Origin: Gryllotalpicola daejeonensis
Lineage (GTDB): Bacteria; Actinomycetota; Actinomycetes; Actinomycetales; Microbacteriaceae
Direction: 5' to 3'
DNA length: 64,000 nucleotides
NCBI RefSeq assembly: GCF_039538145.1
Contig: NZ_BAABBV010000001.1
Location: 2,046,001 to 2,110,000, forward strand
The translations under genes were made by a program, and so were the position numbers. Each line of letters opens with the position of its first letter. Position 1 is the stretch's first letter. This document shows, in pieces, positions 57,752 through 64,000 of the stretch. Under the pieces are notes generated by a model, which saw only the letters and a list, made by a program, of their open reading frames with translations, searched no databases and had not been told where the DNA came from.

Positions 57752-58716
57752 GCGGCGATCAGCCCCCTGGCCGCGAGTGCCGACCATAGTTCCTCTGGCA
57801 CGGGCGTTTCGAGCCGCCGCCGGTTCTCGGCCATCTGCCCCGCGCGCCTGGCGCCGACGACCACGGTCTCGGCGCCGAACCGCAGGGGGTAGTGCAGCGC
57901 CGCCGTCGGCAGCTCGACCCCGTGCTCTCGGCAGATCGCGGCGATGCGGCGCACCCGGTCGAGCACCTCGGACGGCACGTCCTGATAGTCGAAGTGGCCG
58001 CGCGGCTCTGAGTGCGCGAGCAGCCCCGAGTTGAAGGGCGCCGCCGCGACGACGCCGACGCCGTGCTCGCGGCACGCCGGCACCGCCGCCTCGAGCGCGG
58101 AGTGATCGGCCAGGGTCAGCCGGTTCGCGATCATCGCGAGATCGAGCGCGCCGGTGCGCACCGCGGTGACGACCGCCTCGTTCACCATCGTGCCGATGCC
58201 GACCCGGCCGACGACACCCTCGTCGCGCAGCGCCGCGACCGCAGGGATCGCGGTGGCGAGCGCCGCGTCGAGCCCGGTGTCGCTGCGCTCCGGGTCGTGG
58301 ATATAGAGGATGTCGACGCGATCGAGCCCCAGCCGCTCGAGCGACTCGTCGAGGCTGCGGCGCACGTCGTCCGCGCCGAAGGCCCAGCGGCGCTTCGTCG
58401 TCGCGGGCACGTCGAAACCCTCGTCGTCGCGCCCGTCCGCACCGGGGTCCGGCACCAGCAGCCGGCCGACCTTCGTCGAGAGCATGAACTCGTCACGCGG
58501 CTTGGTGCGCAGGAACGCACCCATGCGGCGTTCGGACAGACCGACGCCATAGTGCGGCGCGGTGTCGAAGTAGCGGATGCCGGCCGCCCACGCGTCCTCG
58601 AGCGCCGCGAAGGCGTCCTCCTCGCTCAGCTCGGCGAACATGTTGCCGAGCGGCGCGCCGCCGAACGCCAGCGGGCCGGGGGGCACGCCGGTGGCGGGGG
58701 CGGCCGGCTCAGGCAT
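57748..58716 (-). CDS. L-fucose dehydrogenase (D-threo-aldose 1-dehydrogenase, AKR)
   Basis: 322-aa aldo/keto reductase of the D-threo-aldose dehydrogenase group, first step of the pathway: L-fucose to L-fuconolactone with NAD(P)+. Shows GGAPLGNMFAELSEEDA, catalytic Asp/Tyr in YFDTAPHYGVGLSERRMG, Lys in FMLSTKVGRLL, His in ILYIHDPERSD and the C-terminal ETVVVGARRAGQM. Overlaps its upstream neighbour (dehydratase) by 8 bp and the lactonase by 4 bp, so it is inside a tightly coupled operon. Confidence 0.9.
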   Translation of the reverse strand: MPEPAAPATGVPPGPLAFGGAPLGNMFAELSEEDAFAALEDAWAAGIRYFDTAPHYGVGLSERRMGAFLRTKPRDEFMLSTKVGRLLVPDPGADGRDDEGFDVPATTKRRWAFGADDVRRSLDESLERLGLDRVDILYIHDPERSDTGLDAALATAIPAVAALRDEGVVGRVGIGTMVNEAVVTAVRTGALDLAMIANRLTLADHSALEAAVPACREHGVGVVAAAPFNSGLLAHSEPRGHFDYQDVPSEVLDRVRRIAAICREHGVELPTAALHYPLRFGAETVVVGARRAGQMAENRRRLETPVPEELWSALAARGLIAA

Positions 58717-60004
58717 CCGCTCGCGCCCCTCGGAATTCGTACTCGGCGATCGACTCAGCCCGCATCTCGGTGCCCGCCCCGGGCGCGCTCGGCGCGAGAT
58801 AGCGACCGCCGCGCACGACGGTCGGCGTCACGAAGTGCTCGTGCAGGTGGTCGACGAACTCGATCATGCGGCCATCGAGCGTGCCCGAGACGGCGACGAA
58901 GTCGAACATCGCCAGGTGCTGCACGCCTTCGCACAACCCCACGCCACCGGCGTGCGGGCACACGCGCACGCCGAACTTCGCCGCCAGCAGCAGGATCGCG
59001 ATGTTCTCGTTCACGCCCGCGACGCGCGTGTAGTCGATCTGCAGCACCTCGAGCGCCCGCGCCTGCAGGAACTGCTTGAACATGATGCGGTTCGCGCAAT
59101 GCTCGCCCGTCGTCACCGGGATCGGCGCGATCGCGCGGGCGATGGCCGCGTGGCCGAGCACGTCGTCGGGGCTCGTGGGCTCTTCGATCCACGCGATGTC
59201 GAAGGACGCGAGCGCCCGCATCCACTCGATCGCGTCGCTCACGTCCCAGCGCTGGTTGGCATCGACGGCGATGCGGATGTCTGGCCCGACGGCCTCTCGC
59301 GCGATGCGCAGCCGGCGCAGGTCGTCGTCCAGGCTCGCGCCGACCTTGAGCTTGATCTGCCGGAAGCCGTCTGCCACGGCTTCGCGGCTGAGGCGCGCGA
59401 GCTTCTCGTCGCTGTAGCCGAGCCAGCCGGGGGTCGTCGTGTAGGCGGGGTAGCCGTCGGCTTCGATCAGCGCGATGCGCTCGGCGCGGCCGGGTTCAGC
59501 CGCCCGCAGCAGCTCCAGCGCCTCGTCGCGCGTGAGCGCGTCGCTCAGGTAGCGGAAGTCGACGAGGTCCACCAGCTCCTCGGGGCTGAGCTCGGCGAGC
59601 AGCCGCCACAGCGGCTTGCCCTCGCGCTTGGCACGCAGGTCCCACAGGGCGTTCACCACGGCGCCGATCGCCATGTGCATGACGCCCTTCTCGGGCCCGA
59701 GCCAGCGCAGCTGCGAGTCGTGCTGCAGCCGGCGCCACATCCCGCCGAGGTCGGCGAGCACCTCTTCGGCGTTCTGACCGACGAGATACGGCGCGAGCGC
59801 GTCGATCGCCGCGACCTGCACGTCGTTGCCGCGGCCGATCGTGAAGACGAAGGCGTGGCCCTCGAGGCCATCGCCGGCGTCGGTCGCGATGCGGACATAG
59901 GCCGCCGAGTAGTCCGGGTCAGGATTCATCGCATCGGAGCCGTCGAGCAGAAGGGACGTGGGGAAACGCACGTCATGCGTCTCGAACTCGACAATGAGGC
60001 TCAC
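58709..60004 (-). CDS. L-fuconate dehydratase (enolase superfamily)
   Basis: 431-aa mandelate-racemase-type dehydratase that converts L-fuconate to 2-keto-3-deoxy-L-fuconate. RWLGPEKGVMHMAIGAVVNALWDL is highly characteristic of fuconate dehydratases. The catalytic Lys is in RQIKLKVGASL. The Mg ligands are Asp in IAVDANQRWD, Glu in WIEEPTSPDD and Glu in TGEHCANRIMF, and the acid-base His is in VCPHAGGVGLCE. GTG 60004 is 8 nt after TAGGCT (60013-60018, minus). First gene of the minus-strand fucose operon. Confidence 0.93.
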   Translation of the reverse strand: MSLIVEFETHDVRFPTSLLLDGSDAMNPDPDYSAAYVRIATDAGDGLEGHAFVFTIGRGNDVQVAAIDALAPYLVGQNAEEVLADLGGMWRRLQHDSQLRWLGPEKGVMHMAIGAVVNALWDLRAKREGKPLWRLLAELSPEELVDLVDFRYLSDALTRDEALELLRAAEPGRAERIALIEADGYPAYTTTPGWLGYSDEKLARLSREAVADGFRQIKLKVGASLDDDLRRLRIAREAVGPDIRIAVDANQRWDVSDAIEWMRALASFDIAWIEEPTSPDDVLGHAAIARAIAPIPVTTGEHCANRIMFKQFLQARALEVLQIDYTRVAGVNENIAILLLAAKFGVRVCPHAGGVGLCEGVQHLAMFDFVAVSGTLDGRMIEFVDHLHEHFVTPTVVRGGRYLAPSAPGAGTEMRAESIAEYEFRGARADA

Positions 60005-60017
60005 GAATCGCGAGCCT

Positions 60018-60032
60018 AGACATCGGATGTCT
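60018..60032. promoter_or_regulatory. 15-bp palindrome in the divergent fucose promoter
   Basis: AGACATC-G-GATGTCT is a perfect palindrome that starts at the last base of the dehydratase -10. A partial copy (AGATCGGATGT) lies at 60083-60094 towards the hydrolase gene. Probable operators for the FadR-type regulator at 55655. Confidence 0.75.
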
Positions 60033-60152
60033 GCGGTGTCAACGATTCCTCTAGAGGCACGCCCCCGTGTCTCATTAGGCTCAGATCGGATGTTTCGGGC
60101 ATCCGCTCTTCGTCTTGATCATCCGTCTCGAACGCAAGGAAGCAGGAGATAC

Positions 60153-61106
60153 GTGAAGTTCGCGCGCCTCGGCCCGGTGGGCCACGAGATCCCGGTCGTG
60201 CTCGACGGCGAGGTCGGCTACGACCTGCGCCCGGTGACGCCAGACATCGACGGGGCGTTCCTGTCGACCGGCGGGCCGGCTCGGGCGGCCGCGGCGTTGA
60301 CCGCTGGTGAGCTCGTGCCGCTCGAGGGCGCCGAGACCCTGCGCATCGGGGCGCCGATCGCGCGGCCGAGCGCCGTGCTGTGCATCGGCATGAACTACGC
60401 GGCGCACGCGGCCGAGTCGGGCTCCAAGCCGCCCGAGGTGCCGATCGTGTTCCTCAAGACGCCGAACACGGTGGTCGGCCCCGACGACCCGGTCGCGATT
60501 CCGCGCGGCAGCGAGAAGACCGACTGGGAGGTCGAGCTCGGGGTCGTGATCGGCGAGCGCGCGCTGTACCTCGACTCGCCCGAGGTCGCCCTCGATCACG
60601 TCGCGGGCTTCGTGCTCGCGAACGACCTCTCCGAGCGCACCTGGCAGCTCGAGGTCTCCGGCGGCCAGTGGGGCAAAGGCAAGTCGGCGCCGGGCTTCTG
60701 CCCGACCGGCCCGGTGCTCGTGACGCCCGACGAGGTCTCGCACCAGAACCTGCGCCTGCGCAGCTGGGTCAACGGCGAGCCGCGGCAGGACTCCACCACC
60801 GCCGACATGGTCTTCGACGTCGCGACTCTGGTGTTCCAGCTCAGCCAGCACCTCGCGCTCGAACCCGGCGACCTGATTCTGACGGGAACGCCGGAGGGCG
60901 TCGCGCTCTCCGGCCGGTTCCCGTATTTGCGCGCGGGCGACGTCGTCGAGCTCGAGATCGAGAGGCTCGGGCGGCAGCGGCAGGAGTTCGTGGCGGCGGG
61001 CGCCGACGGCGGTCATGGTGCGGCCGGCGCTGGGGCTGGGGCTGGGGCTGGGGCCGGGGCCGGGGCCGGGGCCGGGGCCGCCGCCGACGCGGAGGCCGCC
61101 CGATGA
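60153..61106 (+). CDS. 2,4-diketo-3-deoxy-L-fuconate hydrolase (FAH family)
   Basis: 317-aa fumarylacetoacetate-hydrolase-fold enzyme, last step: cleaves 2,4-diketo-3-deoxy-L-fuconate to pyruvate and L-lactate. Shows LCIGMNYAAHAAESG, PIVFLKTPNTVVGPDDPV, the metal Glu pair in DWEVELGVVIG, Asp in VLANDLSERTWQ, KSAPGFCPTGPVLV and ILTGTPEGVALSG. GTG 60153 follows AGGAGAT. The C-terminus after residue ~290 is an added Gly-Ala tail encoded by a GGGGCY hexanucleotide repeat. The stop overlaps the SDR start (ATGA). Confidence 0.92.
   Translation: MKFARLGPVGHEIPVVLDGEVGYDLRPVTPDIDGAFLSTGGPARAAAALTAGELVPLEGAETLRIGAPIARPSAVLCIGMNYAAHAAESGSKPPEVPIVFLKTPNTVVGPDDPVAIPRGSEKTDWEVELGVVIGERALYLDSPEVALDHVAGFVLANDLSERTWQLEVSGGQWGKGKSAPGFCPTGPVLVTPDEVSHQNLRLRSWVNGEPRQDSTTADMVFDVATLVFQLSQHLALEPGDLILTGTPEGVALSGRFPYLRAGDVVELEIERLGRQRQEFVAAGADGGHGAAGAGAGAGAGAGAGAGAGAAADAEAAR
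61026..61079 (+). repeat. GGGGCT/GGGGCC hexanucleotide repeat
   Basis: GGCGCT, three GGGGCT units (61032-61049) and five GGGGCC units (61050-61079), all in frame, encoding (Gly-Ala)9 at the end of the hydrolase. Copy-number changes would lengthen the tail without frameshift. Confidence 0.95.
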
Positions 61107-61861
61107 GCGCGGAGTTCGACGGCCTCGTTGCGGTGGTGACCGGCGGGGCATCCGGAATCGGCGCGGCGATCGCGGCTGAGCTGGGTGCGCGCGGCGCGCA
61201 GGTCGCCGTGCTCGATCGCGACGTGACCGGCGCGGCCGACGGCGTGTTCGGCGTCGTCGCCGATGTGACGGATGACGCGTCTGTCCGCGCCGCGATCGAG
61301 GCGGTCGTCGAGCACTTCGGCCGACTCGACATCGTCGTGAACAACGCCGGCATCGGCGCGCAGGGCACCGTCGAGGACAATCCGGATGCCGAGTGGCAGC
61401 GCGTCTGGGACGTGAACGTGCTCGGCATGGTGCGCGTCGCGCGGGCCGCGCTGCCTGCGCTGCGGCGGTCGCCGGCCGCGGCGATCGTGAACACCTGCTC
61501 GGTCGCGGCCAATGTCGGCCTGCCGCAGCGGGCGCTGTATTCCGCGACGAAGGGCGCGGTGCTCGGGCTCACCAGGGCGATGGCCGCGGATCATCTGCGC
61601 GAGGGCATCAGGGTCAACTGCGTGAACCCCGGCACGGCCGACACCCCGTGGGTCGGGCGGCTGCTGTCCGCCGCCGCGGACCCGGTCGCCGAGCGCGCGG
61701 CGCTCGAGGCGCGGCAGCCGCACGGCCGGCTGGTCTCGGCGGCCGAGGTCGCCGACGCGGTCGCCTACCTCGCGAGTCCGCGGTCGCGCTCGACGACCGG
61801 CACGAGCATCACGGTCGACGGCGGACTCGAATCGCTGCGCCTGCGGCCGGCGAACGAGTAG
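61103..61861 (+). CDS. 2-keto-3-deoxy-L-fuconate dehydrogenase (SDR)
   Basis: 252-aa classical SDR: TGGASGIGAAIAAEL cofactor loop, Asp in VAVLDRD (NAD preference), NNAGIG, the catalytic Ser in VNTCSVAANVG, YSATKGAVLGLTRAMAADH (YxxxK) and the terminal SITVDGG. In context it oxidises 2-keto-3-deoxy-L-fuconate at C4 to the 2,4-diketo acid, substrate of the co-transcribed hydrolase. Overlaps that gene by 4 bp. Ends at the hairpin 61967-62008. Confidence 0.9.
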   Translation: MSAEFDGLVAVVTGGASGIGAAIAAELGARGAQVAVLDRDVTGAADGVFGVVADVTDDASVRAAIEAVVEHFGRLDIVVNNAGIGAQGTVEDNPDAEWQRVWDVNVLGMVRVARAALPALRRSPAAAIVNTCSVAANVGLPQRALYSATKGAVLGLTRAMAADHLREGIRVNCVNPGTADTPWVGRLLSAAADPVAERAALEARQPHGRLVSAAEVADAVAYLASPRSRSTTGTSITVDGGLESLRLRPANE

Positions 61862-61966
61862 GGGGCGCCGCAGCCCACCTCAACCGAGACGTGCCGCGAT
61901 GGCGCTTCGAGTGCGGCGAGGGGCCGATTTGGAACGCCTCGGTGCGCGGCGTGACGGGCCAGGCGA

Positions 61967-62008
61967 GAACGGATGCCTCGCGAGTGCGCCTCGGCGAGGC
62001 ATCCGTTC
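61967..62008. terminator. Terminator built from inverted GGATGCC, third copy
   Basis: GAACGGATGCCTCG (61967-61980) and CGAGGCATCCGTTC (61995-62008): perfect 14-bp stem, 14-nt loop, then TTC. Serves the fucose operon and the convergent gene ending at 62020. Confidence 0.88.
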
Positions 62009-62019
62009 TTCAGCTGCGC

Positions 62020-63084
62020 TCAGTCGTCCGCGGCCGGGCTGTACACGCAGTCGACGAACGCGTCGGGCCCTTCAGCCGTCTCGGTCTTGACGACTTTGCC
62101 GTCGATCTTGATCGTGCAGGTGAGGCTTCCCGGGTCGTCGACGTCGGTCGACATCGCGTCGAGGTTGTAGATCGTGAAGTCGCTCGCCGTCACCGAGACG
62201 GTCTTCGACCACGGCACCGCCGCGGCGTCCGCCTCGTCGTCGGACCCGCCCGCGGCGTAGTCGATGTCGGCCGCGGTCACCGTGCCCGTGACCTGCAGCT
62301 CGACGGTGTGCGAGCTCGATTCGGCCGACCCGCCGAGGTCGCTGCTGTCGCTGTCGCTGTCACCGAAGTCGGGGTGGTTCGCCGCGAAGACGAACAGCGC
62401 CGTCCACACGATCGACATGATGATCGCGAAGATTGCGCCGAGGCCCCCGGTGATCACGCCGGTCAGGGCCATTCCGCCCTGCTTGCGCCGCATCCCGATG
62501 ATGCCGAGCACGACCGCCGCCACTCCGATGAGCACCGCGACGTACGACCAGAACGGGATCCAGGCCGTGACGAGCGCCAGGAGGCCGAGGATCAGGGCTG
62601 TGATCGCGAGTCCGCGGCTCGGGCCGGGCGGCCGCTGGCCGTAGGGGCCCTGCGGCGCGTACGGGTTCTGCGGCGGCGCGTAGGGGTTCTGCTGACCATA
62701 GGGGGCTGCGGGCTGGCCCGGCTGGCCGCCGTACGGATTGCCCGGCGTTCCGGGCTGAGAGCCATAGGGATCTTGCGGGGCGTACGGGTTCTGAGCGCCA
62801 TACGGGTTCGGTTGTTGAACCCACGGGTTGTCGCCCTGCGGCGACTCGGGCGGCGCAGGCGGCGCGGGCGGTACGAAGCTCGGCTGCCCCTGCGGCCCCT
62901 GCACGGGCCGCGGCGGCACATAGCCCGGCTGCGGCGCGGGCGGCGGCGGGGGCGGCGGCACGTCGAAGCCGGGCGGAGCCGGCGGCACCGGCGGCTCGGG
63001 CGGAACCGGCGGCGTCGGCGGCTCGGGCCGCTCCGGCGGAACAGGCGGGTTCGAACCGCCCTGCGGCGGCGGGTAGTCAGTCAT
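62020..63084 (-). CDS. Pro-rich DUF4190-type membrane protein with MmpS-like C-terminal domain
   Basis: 354 aa. Residues 1-150 are a Pro/Gly/Gln/Tyr-rich cytoplasmic region with repeated NPYAP(Q)-type units. Two spans follow (~155-215, LAITALILGLLALVTAWIPFWSYVAVLIG; GVITGGLGAIFAIIMSIVWTALFVF), the layout of DUF4190 proteins. Then an acidic linker and a ~100-residue extracytoplasmic beta domain with two Cys (SLTCTIKIDGKVVKTETA, AFVDCVYSPA) resembling the MmpS/DUF4333 type. Function unknown. It has a 180-bp upstream region with a 20-bp palindrome. Confidence 0.72.
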   Translation of the reverse strand: MTDYPPPQGGSNPPVPPERPEPPTPPVPPEPPVPPAPPGFDVPPPPPPPAPQPGYVPPRPVQGPQGQPSFVPPAPPAPPESPQGDNPWVQQPNPYGAQNPYAPQDPYGSQPGTPGNPYGGQPGQPAAPYGQQNPYAPPQNPYAPQGPYGQRPPGPSRGLAITALILGLLALVTAWIPFWSYVAVLIGVAAVVLGIIGMRRKQGGMALTGVITGGLGAIFAIIMSIVWTALFVFAANHPDFGDSDSDSSDLGGSAESSSHTVELQVTGTVTAADIDYAAGGSDDEADAAAVPWSKTVSVTASDFTIYNLDAMSTDVDDPGSLTCTIKIDGKVVKTETAEGPDAFVDCVYSPAADD

Positions 63085-63198
63085 GTGCGTGCTTTCCTCG
63101 CGTGCGAATAGTCGGCGTGCGCCGGAAGCGGAGGAAGACGGACGCCCCCCGGTCGCCGCGCAACGCCCCTGACGCTAGCGACTAATGGCCGCCGCGAA

Positions 63199-63218
63199 CA
63201 TGGGCACGCGTGCCCATG
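63199..63218. promoter_or_regulatory. Perfect 20-bp palindrome CATGGGCACGCGTGCCCATG
   Basis: A fully symmetric 20-mer in the 63085-63264 gap, 115 bp upstream of the Pro-rich protein and 47 bp downstream of the next gene's stop. No spacer, so it is more like a dimeric-protein binding site than a stem-loop, and there is no T-run on either side. Confidence 0.7.
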
Positions 63219-63264
63219 CCCTTGTTCTGGGGTGACGATTTTTCAGGCGAGCGGATGCCTGCCG

Positions 63265-63771
63265 CTACGCGATCCGCTGCCCGTGCAGCTCCTCGGCGAG
63301 GCGCCAGGTCGCGCCCTCGTCGTCGGAGACCCAGCCTTCCCAGTCGTAGCTGTCGTCGCGGATGTCGGTGAAGTTCCACCTGATGGGCCGCCCGTCGTTG
63401 CGCGAGCCGTCCTGCCGGACTCCGCCGCGCCAGGTCGACGCGATCATGCTGGTGTACTCGTTGGCGTCGGGTGCGAAGAAGCTGACCCGGGCGATGCCGG
63501 CCTGCGGGTCGGCCACGCGCAGGCCGATGGCGACGGTGCGCCGCGTGCCGTCCGGCAGCGTCACCACCTCGAGGTCCTGGATGGCCCGCCCCTCGAGCAC
63601 CCACGTGACCAGGTACTCGAATTCGCGAGGCATCCACTCGCCCGTCGCCTCATCGAAGCGGCGGCCCGTCACATGCCAGGAGCCCACCAGCTTGCGGAAG
63701 TTGCGCAGGCTGTGGTGGCCCTCGGCCAGCAGGGCCTCAACGAACTGGCTGGTTGCTGCGTCGAGTTCCAT
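63265..63771 (-). CDS. Small conserved-looking protein, probable SnoaL/DUF1579-like fold
   Basis: 168 aa. Sequence begins LDAATSQFVEALLAEGHHSLRNFRKLVGSWHVTGR and continues with beta-strand-rich EFEYLVTWVLEGRAIQDLEVV, ending DSYDWEGWVSDDEGATWRLAEELHGQRIA. The 'LVGSWHVTG' start and 'WVLEGRAIQD' strand resemble DUF1579/lipocalin-like small proteins, but I cannot name the family firmly. ATG 63771 follows GGAGG; it lies 26 bp after the dcd stop and may be co-transcribed with dcd. Confidence 0.65.
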   Translation of the reverse strand: MELDAATSQFVEALLAEGHHSLRNFRKLVGSWHVTGRRFDEATGEWMPREFEYLVTWVLEGRAIQDLEVVTLPDGTRRTVAIGLRVADPQAGIARVSFFAPDANEYTSMIASTWRGGVRQDGSRNDGRPIRWNFTDIRDDSYDWEGWVSDDEGATWRLAEELHGQRIA

Positions 63772-63797
63772 GAGGCCTCCTTGGTGGCTGGGTTCGG

Positions 63798-64000
63798 TCA
63801 GTTCTCCGGTCGACCGGTCTCGGTGGACGAGACGTCGGTGCGGTGGAAGTTGAGGTAGCTGCGGGACGCCGTGGGGCCGCGCTGCCCCTGGTAGCGCGAG
63901 CTGTAGTCGGCCGAGCCGTAGGGCTTCTCGGCCGGTGAGGTCAGGCGGAAGAAGCACATCTGGCCGATCTTCATGCCGGGCCACAGCTTGATCGGAAGCG
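63798..64000 (-). CDS. dcd: dCTP deaminase, C-terminal part
   Basis: The last 66 codons of dCTP deaminase, truncated by the window end. The visible sequence LPIKLWPGMKIGQMCFFRL, AEKPYGSADYSSRYQGQRGP and TASRSYLNFH matches the conserved C-terminus that closes over the nucleotide. It produces dUTP (or dUMP in bifunctional forms) for thymidylate synthesis; which form cannot be told from this part. Confidence 0.93.
   Translation of the reverse strand, partial: LPIKLWPGMKIGQMCFFRLTSPAEKPYGSADYSSRYQGQRGPTASRSYLNFHRTDVSSTETGRPEN

Noticed and set aside
61026..61079. Phase-variable on/off switch at the GGGGCY repeat
   Set aside because: Units are 6 nt, so length changes do not shift the frame; only tail length would vary.
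62640..63060. CRISPR-like or tandem-repeat array
   Set aside because: The repetition is coding: Pro/Gly/Tyr-rich NPYAPQ-type units in the N-terminus of the DUF4190-like protein, with irregular spacing.
1..64000. GGATGCC as a polar Chi or KOPS motif
   Set aside because: The two orientations are about equally frequent across the window, whereas those signals are strongly strand-biased.

Overview
The window is high-GC DNA (roughly 70% by eye) from an actinobacterium, most likely Micrococcales/Microbacteriaceae. Supporting this are a DUF222-HNH '13E12-type' nuclease gene, a dnaK-grpE-dnaJ-hspR operon behind HAIR (HspR) boxes, a sugar ABC importer without its own ATPase gene, an actinobacterial-type fused ECF sigma/zinc-finger protein, and many genes whose start codon lies 6-8 nt after a -10-like hexamer (probable leaderless transcripts). 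No phage, plasmid, IS or CRISPR was recognised, so this looks like ordinary chromosome with an accessory flavour.

Layout: 1-4.2 kb, a truncated aldo/keto reductase divergent from a TetR gene with paired palindromic operators, then a large multispanning membrane protein. 4.3-10.7 kb: HNH nuclease, SDR, an atypical tRNA with a CAU anticodon, EamA exporter, a flavin reductase/luciferase-like monooxygenase pair and an alpha/beta hydrolase. 10.7-20.1 kb: a small membrane protein with a possible leader peptide, a Na+/H+ antiporter divergent from a two-component system, three MFS transporters, and an ArsR-type regulator whose promoter carries four operator octamers at exact 14-bp spacing. 20.1-28.5 kb: a polysialyltransferase-like protein, then a polyol module (DeoR/GlpR repressor, mannitol-type dehydrogenase, ABC binding protein and two permeases) and a zinc alcohol dehydrogenase. 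28.6-35.6 kb: tandem small membrane paralogues, NAD(P)HX epimerase, an RsmC/RlmG-type methyltransferase and a SWIM-SNF2 helicase. 35.6-39.7 kb: the heat-shock operon. 39.8-49.6 kb: PadR plus a HAAS-type membrane protein, esterase/TetR divergent pair, CorA-like transporter, two secreted cell-wall enzyme candidates, a sigma/anti-sigma/Ser-Pro-rich fusion protein and MscL. 49.7-55.6 kb: Nudix hydrolase, VOC protein, transporters, a methyltransferase and a small alarmone synthetase.

55.6-61.9 kb holds a complete non-phosphorylative L-fucose pathway: FadR-type regulator, FucU mutarotase, L-fucose dehydrogenase (AKR), fuconolactonase, fuconate dehydratase, 2-keto-3-deoxyfuconate dehydrogenase (SDR) and a FAH-type hydrolase giving pyruvate and lactate. 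It is split by a divergent promoter with a 15-bp palindrome. The window ends with a Pro-rich DUF4190-like protein, a small protein and the C-terminus of dCTP deaminase.

The most unusual signal is not a gene. The heptamer GGATGCC (mostly CGGATGCC) occurs close to a hundred times, about equally on both strands. It sits inside genes, where it forces locally rare codons, and as inverted pairs forming terminators. Several families of hairpin-forming dispersed repeats are also present, some inserted in frame within genes.
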